Of a DNA stretch of 64,000 nt, positions 63,929 to 64,000 are shown in pieces. This stretch comes from Gammaproteobacteria bacterium MFB021 (GTDB lineage Bacteria; Pseudomonadota; Gammaproteobacteria; Pseudomonadales; Halomonadaceae). Position numbers and translations under genes: made by a program. The stretch spans positions 1 to 64,000 of the forward strand of contig JNVT01000110.1 of NCBI GenBank assembly GCA_000737985.1, given 5' to 3'. The notes beneath the pieces were generated by a model that saw nothing but the letters and a program-made list of their open reading frames with translations, was not told the DNA's origin and did no database searches. Numbering within the stretch: the stretch's first letter is position 1; each line of letters begins with the position of its first letter.

Positions 63929-64000
63929 TCAACCGACCCCGAGCAGTGGCAGCAGCAGCGGCAGCGAGAGCATCGCCAGCAGCGTCTGGCCGGTGATGAT
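63929..64000 (-). CDS. C-terminal end of an unidentified hydrophobic protein (partial)
   Basis: Only 23 residues and a TGA are inside the window. They read TGQTLLAMLSLPLLLPLLG in the main part, a terminal transmembrane helix. It looks like the end of an AEC-type auxin-efflux carrier or other permease, but too little is present to say. The Fur-like box and the sRNA promoter lie 30-60 bp beyond its stop codon, on the same strand. Confidence 0.6.
   Translation of the reverse strand: MITGQTLLAMLSLPLLLPLLGVG

Overview
The window looks like chromosomal DNA of a high-GC gammaproteobacterium, most likely family Halomonadaceae (Halomonas, Salinicola or a relative). Points in favour: the complete aapJQMP amino-acid uptake operon, a finR/fpr pair, an amtB flanked by two PII genes, malate synthase G, several compatible-solute or amino-acid type Na+ symporters, and uniformly GC-rich codon use. 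I see no rRNA, tRNA, CRISPR array, insertion sequence or prophage. Family assignment is inference from gene content.

Layout. 1-1.3 kb: the tail of a polymorphic toxin with a Tox-REase-5-type nuclease domain, followed by an Imm52-type immunity gene. 1.3-11.5 kb: an amino-acid scavenging island that appears devoted to D- or N-acylated amino acids. It has a polar amino-acid ABC importer, an RpiR regulator, an N-acyl-D-amino-acid deacylase, RidA and an SSS symporter on the minus strand. Divergent from these are an IclR regulator and a fold-III PLP amino-acid deaminase. 11.5-11.75 kb: a structured, apparently independent small RNA candidate whose promoter carries an E. coli IclR-like box. 11.9-16.2 kb: a DUF481 outer-membrane protein, an SDR, a TonB-dependent receptor and a small lipoprotein. 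16.2-20.9 kb: an operon behind a near-perfect sigma-28 promoter encoding a periplasmic cupredoxin, a GGDEF-EAL protein, a DUF3034 protein and a lipoprotein-anchored truncated hemoglobin. This is the best candidate for an undescribed system.

21-36 kb: mostly housekeeping genes (serA, xseB-ispA-dxs, djlA, ribA, hemE) mixed with a TetR/SMR efflux module, an ABC exporter facing soxR across a SoxR box, and small membrane proteins. 35.4-47.6 kb: a nitrogen-acquisition stretch. It holds aapJQMP plus a RidA gene behind a sigma-54 promoter, a sigma-28-driven dCache chemoreceptor, finR/fpr, and glnK-amtB-glnK, also with a sigma-54-like promoter and an NtrC-like site.

47.8-64 kb: ubiK, comM, two LysE exporters (the second visibly lower in GC), an aminotransferase, a hydrolase and lipoprotein pair, glcB behind three phased IclR-like boxes, a PaaI-type thioesterase, DUF423, an alanine/glycine:Na+ symporter, thiS-thiG, trmB, an EamA transporter and a LysR regulator. 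At the right edge, on the minus strand, is a PrrF-like iron-responsive sRNA candidate under a Fur-like box, then the last codons of an unidentified hydrophobic protein.
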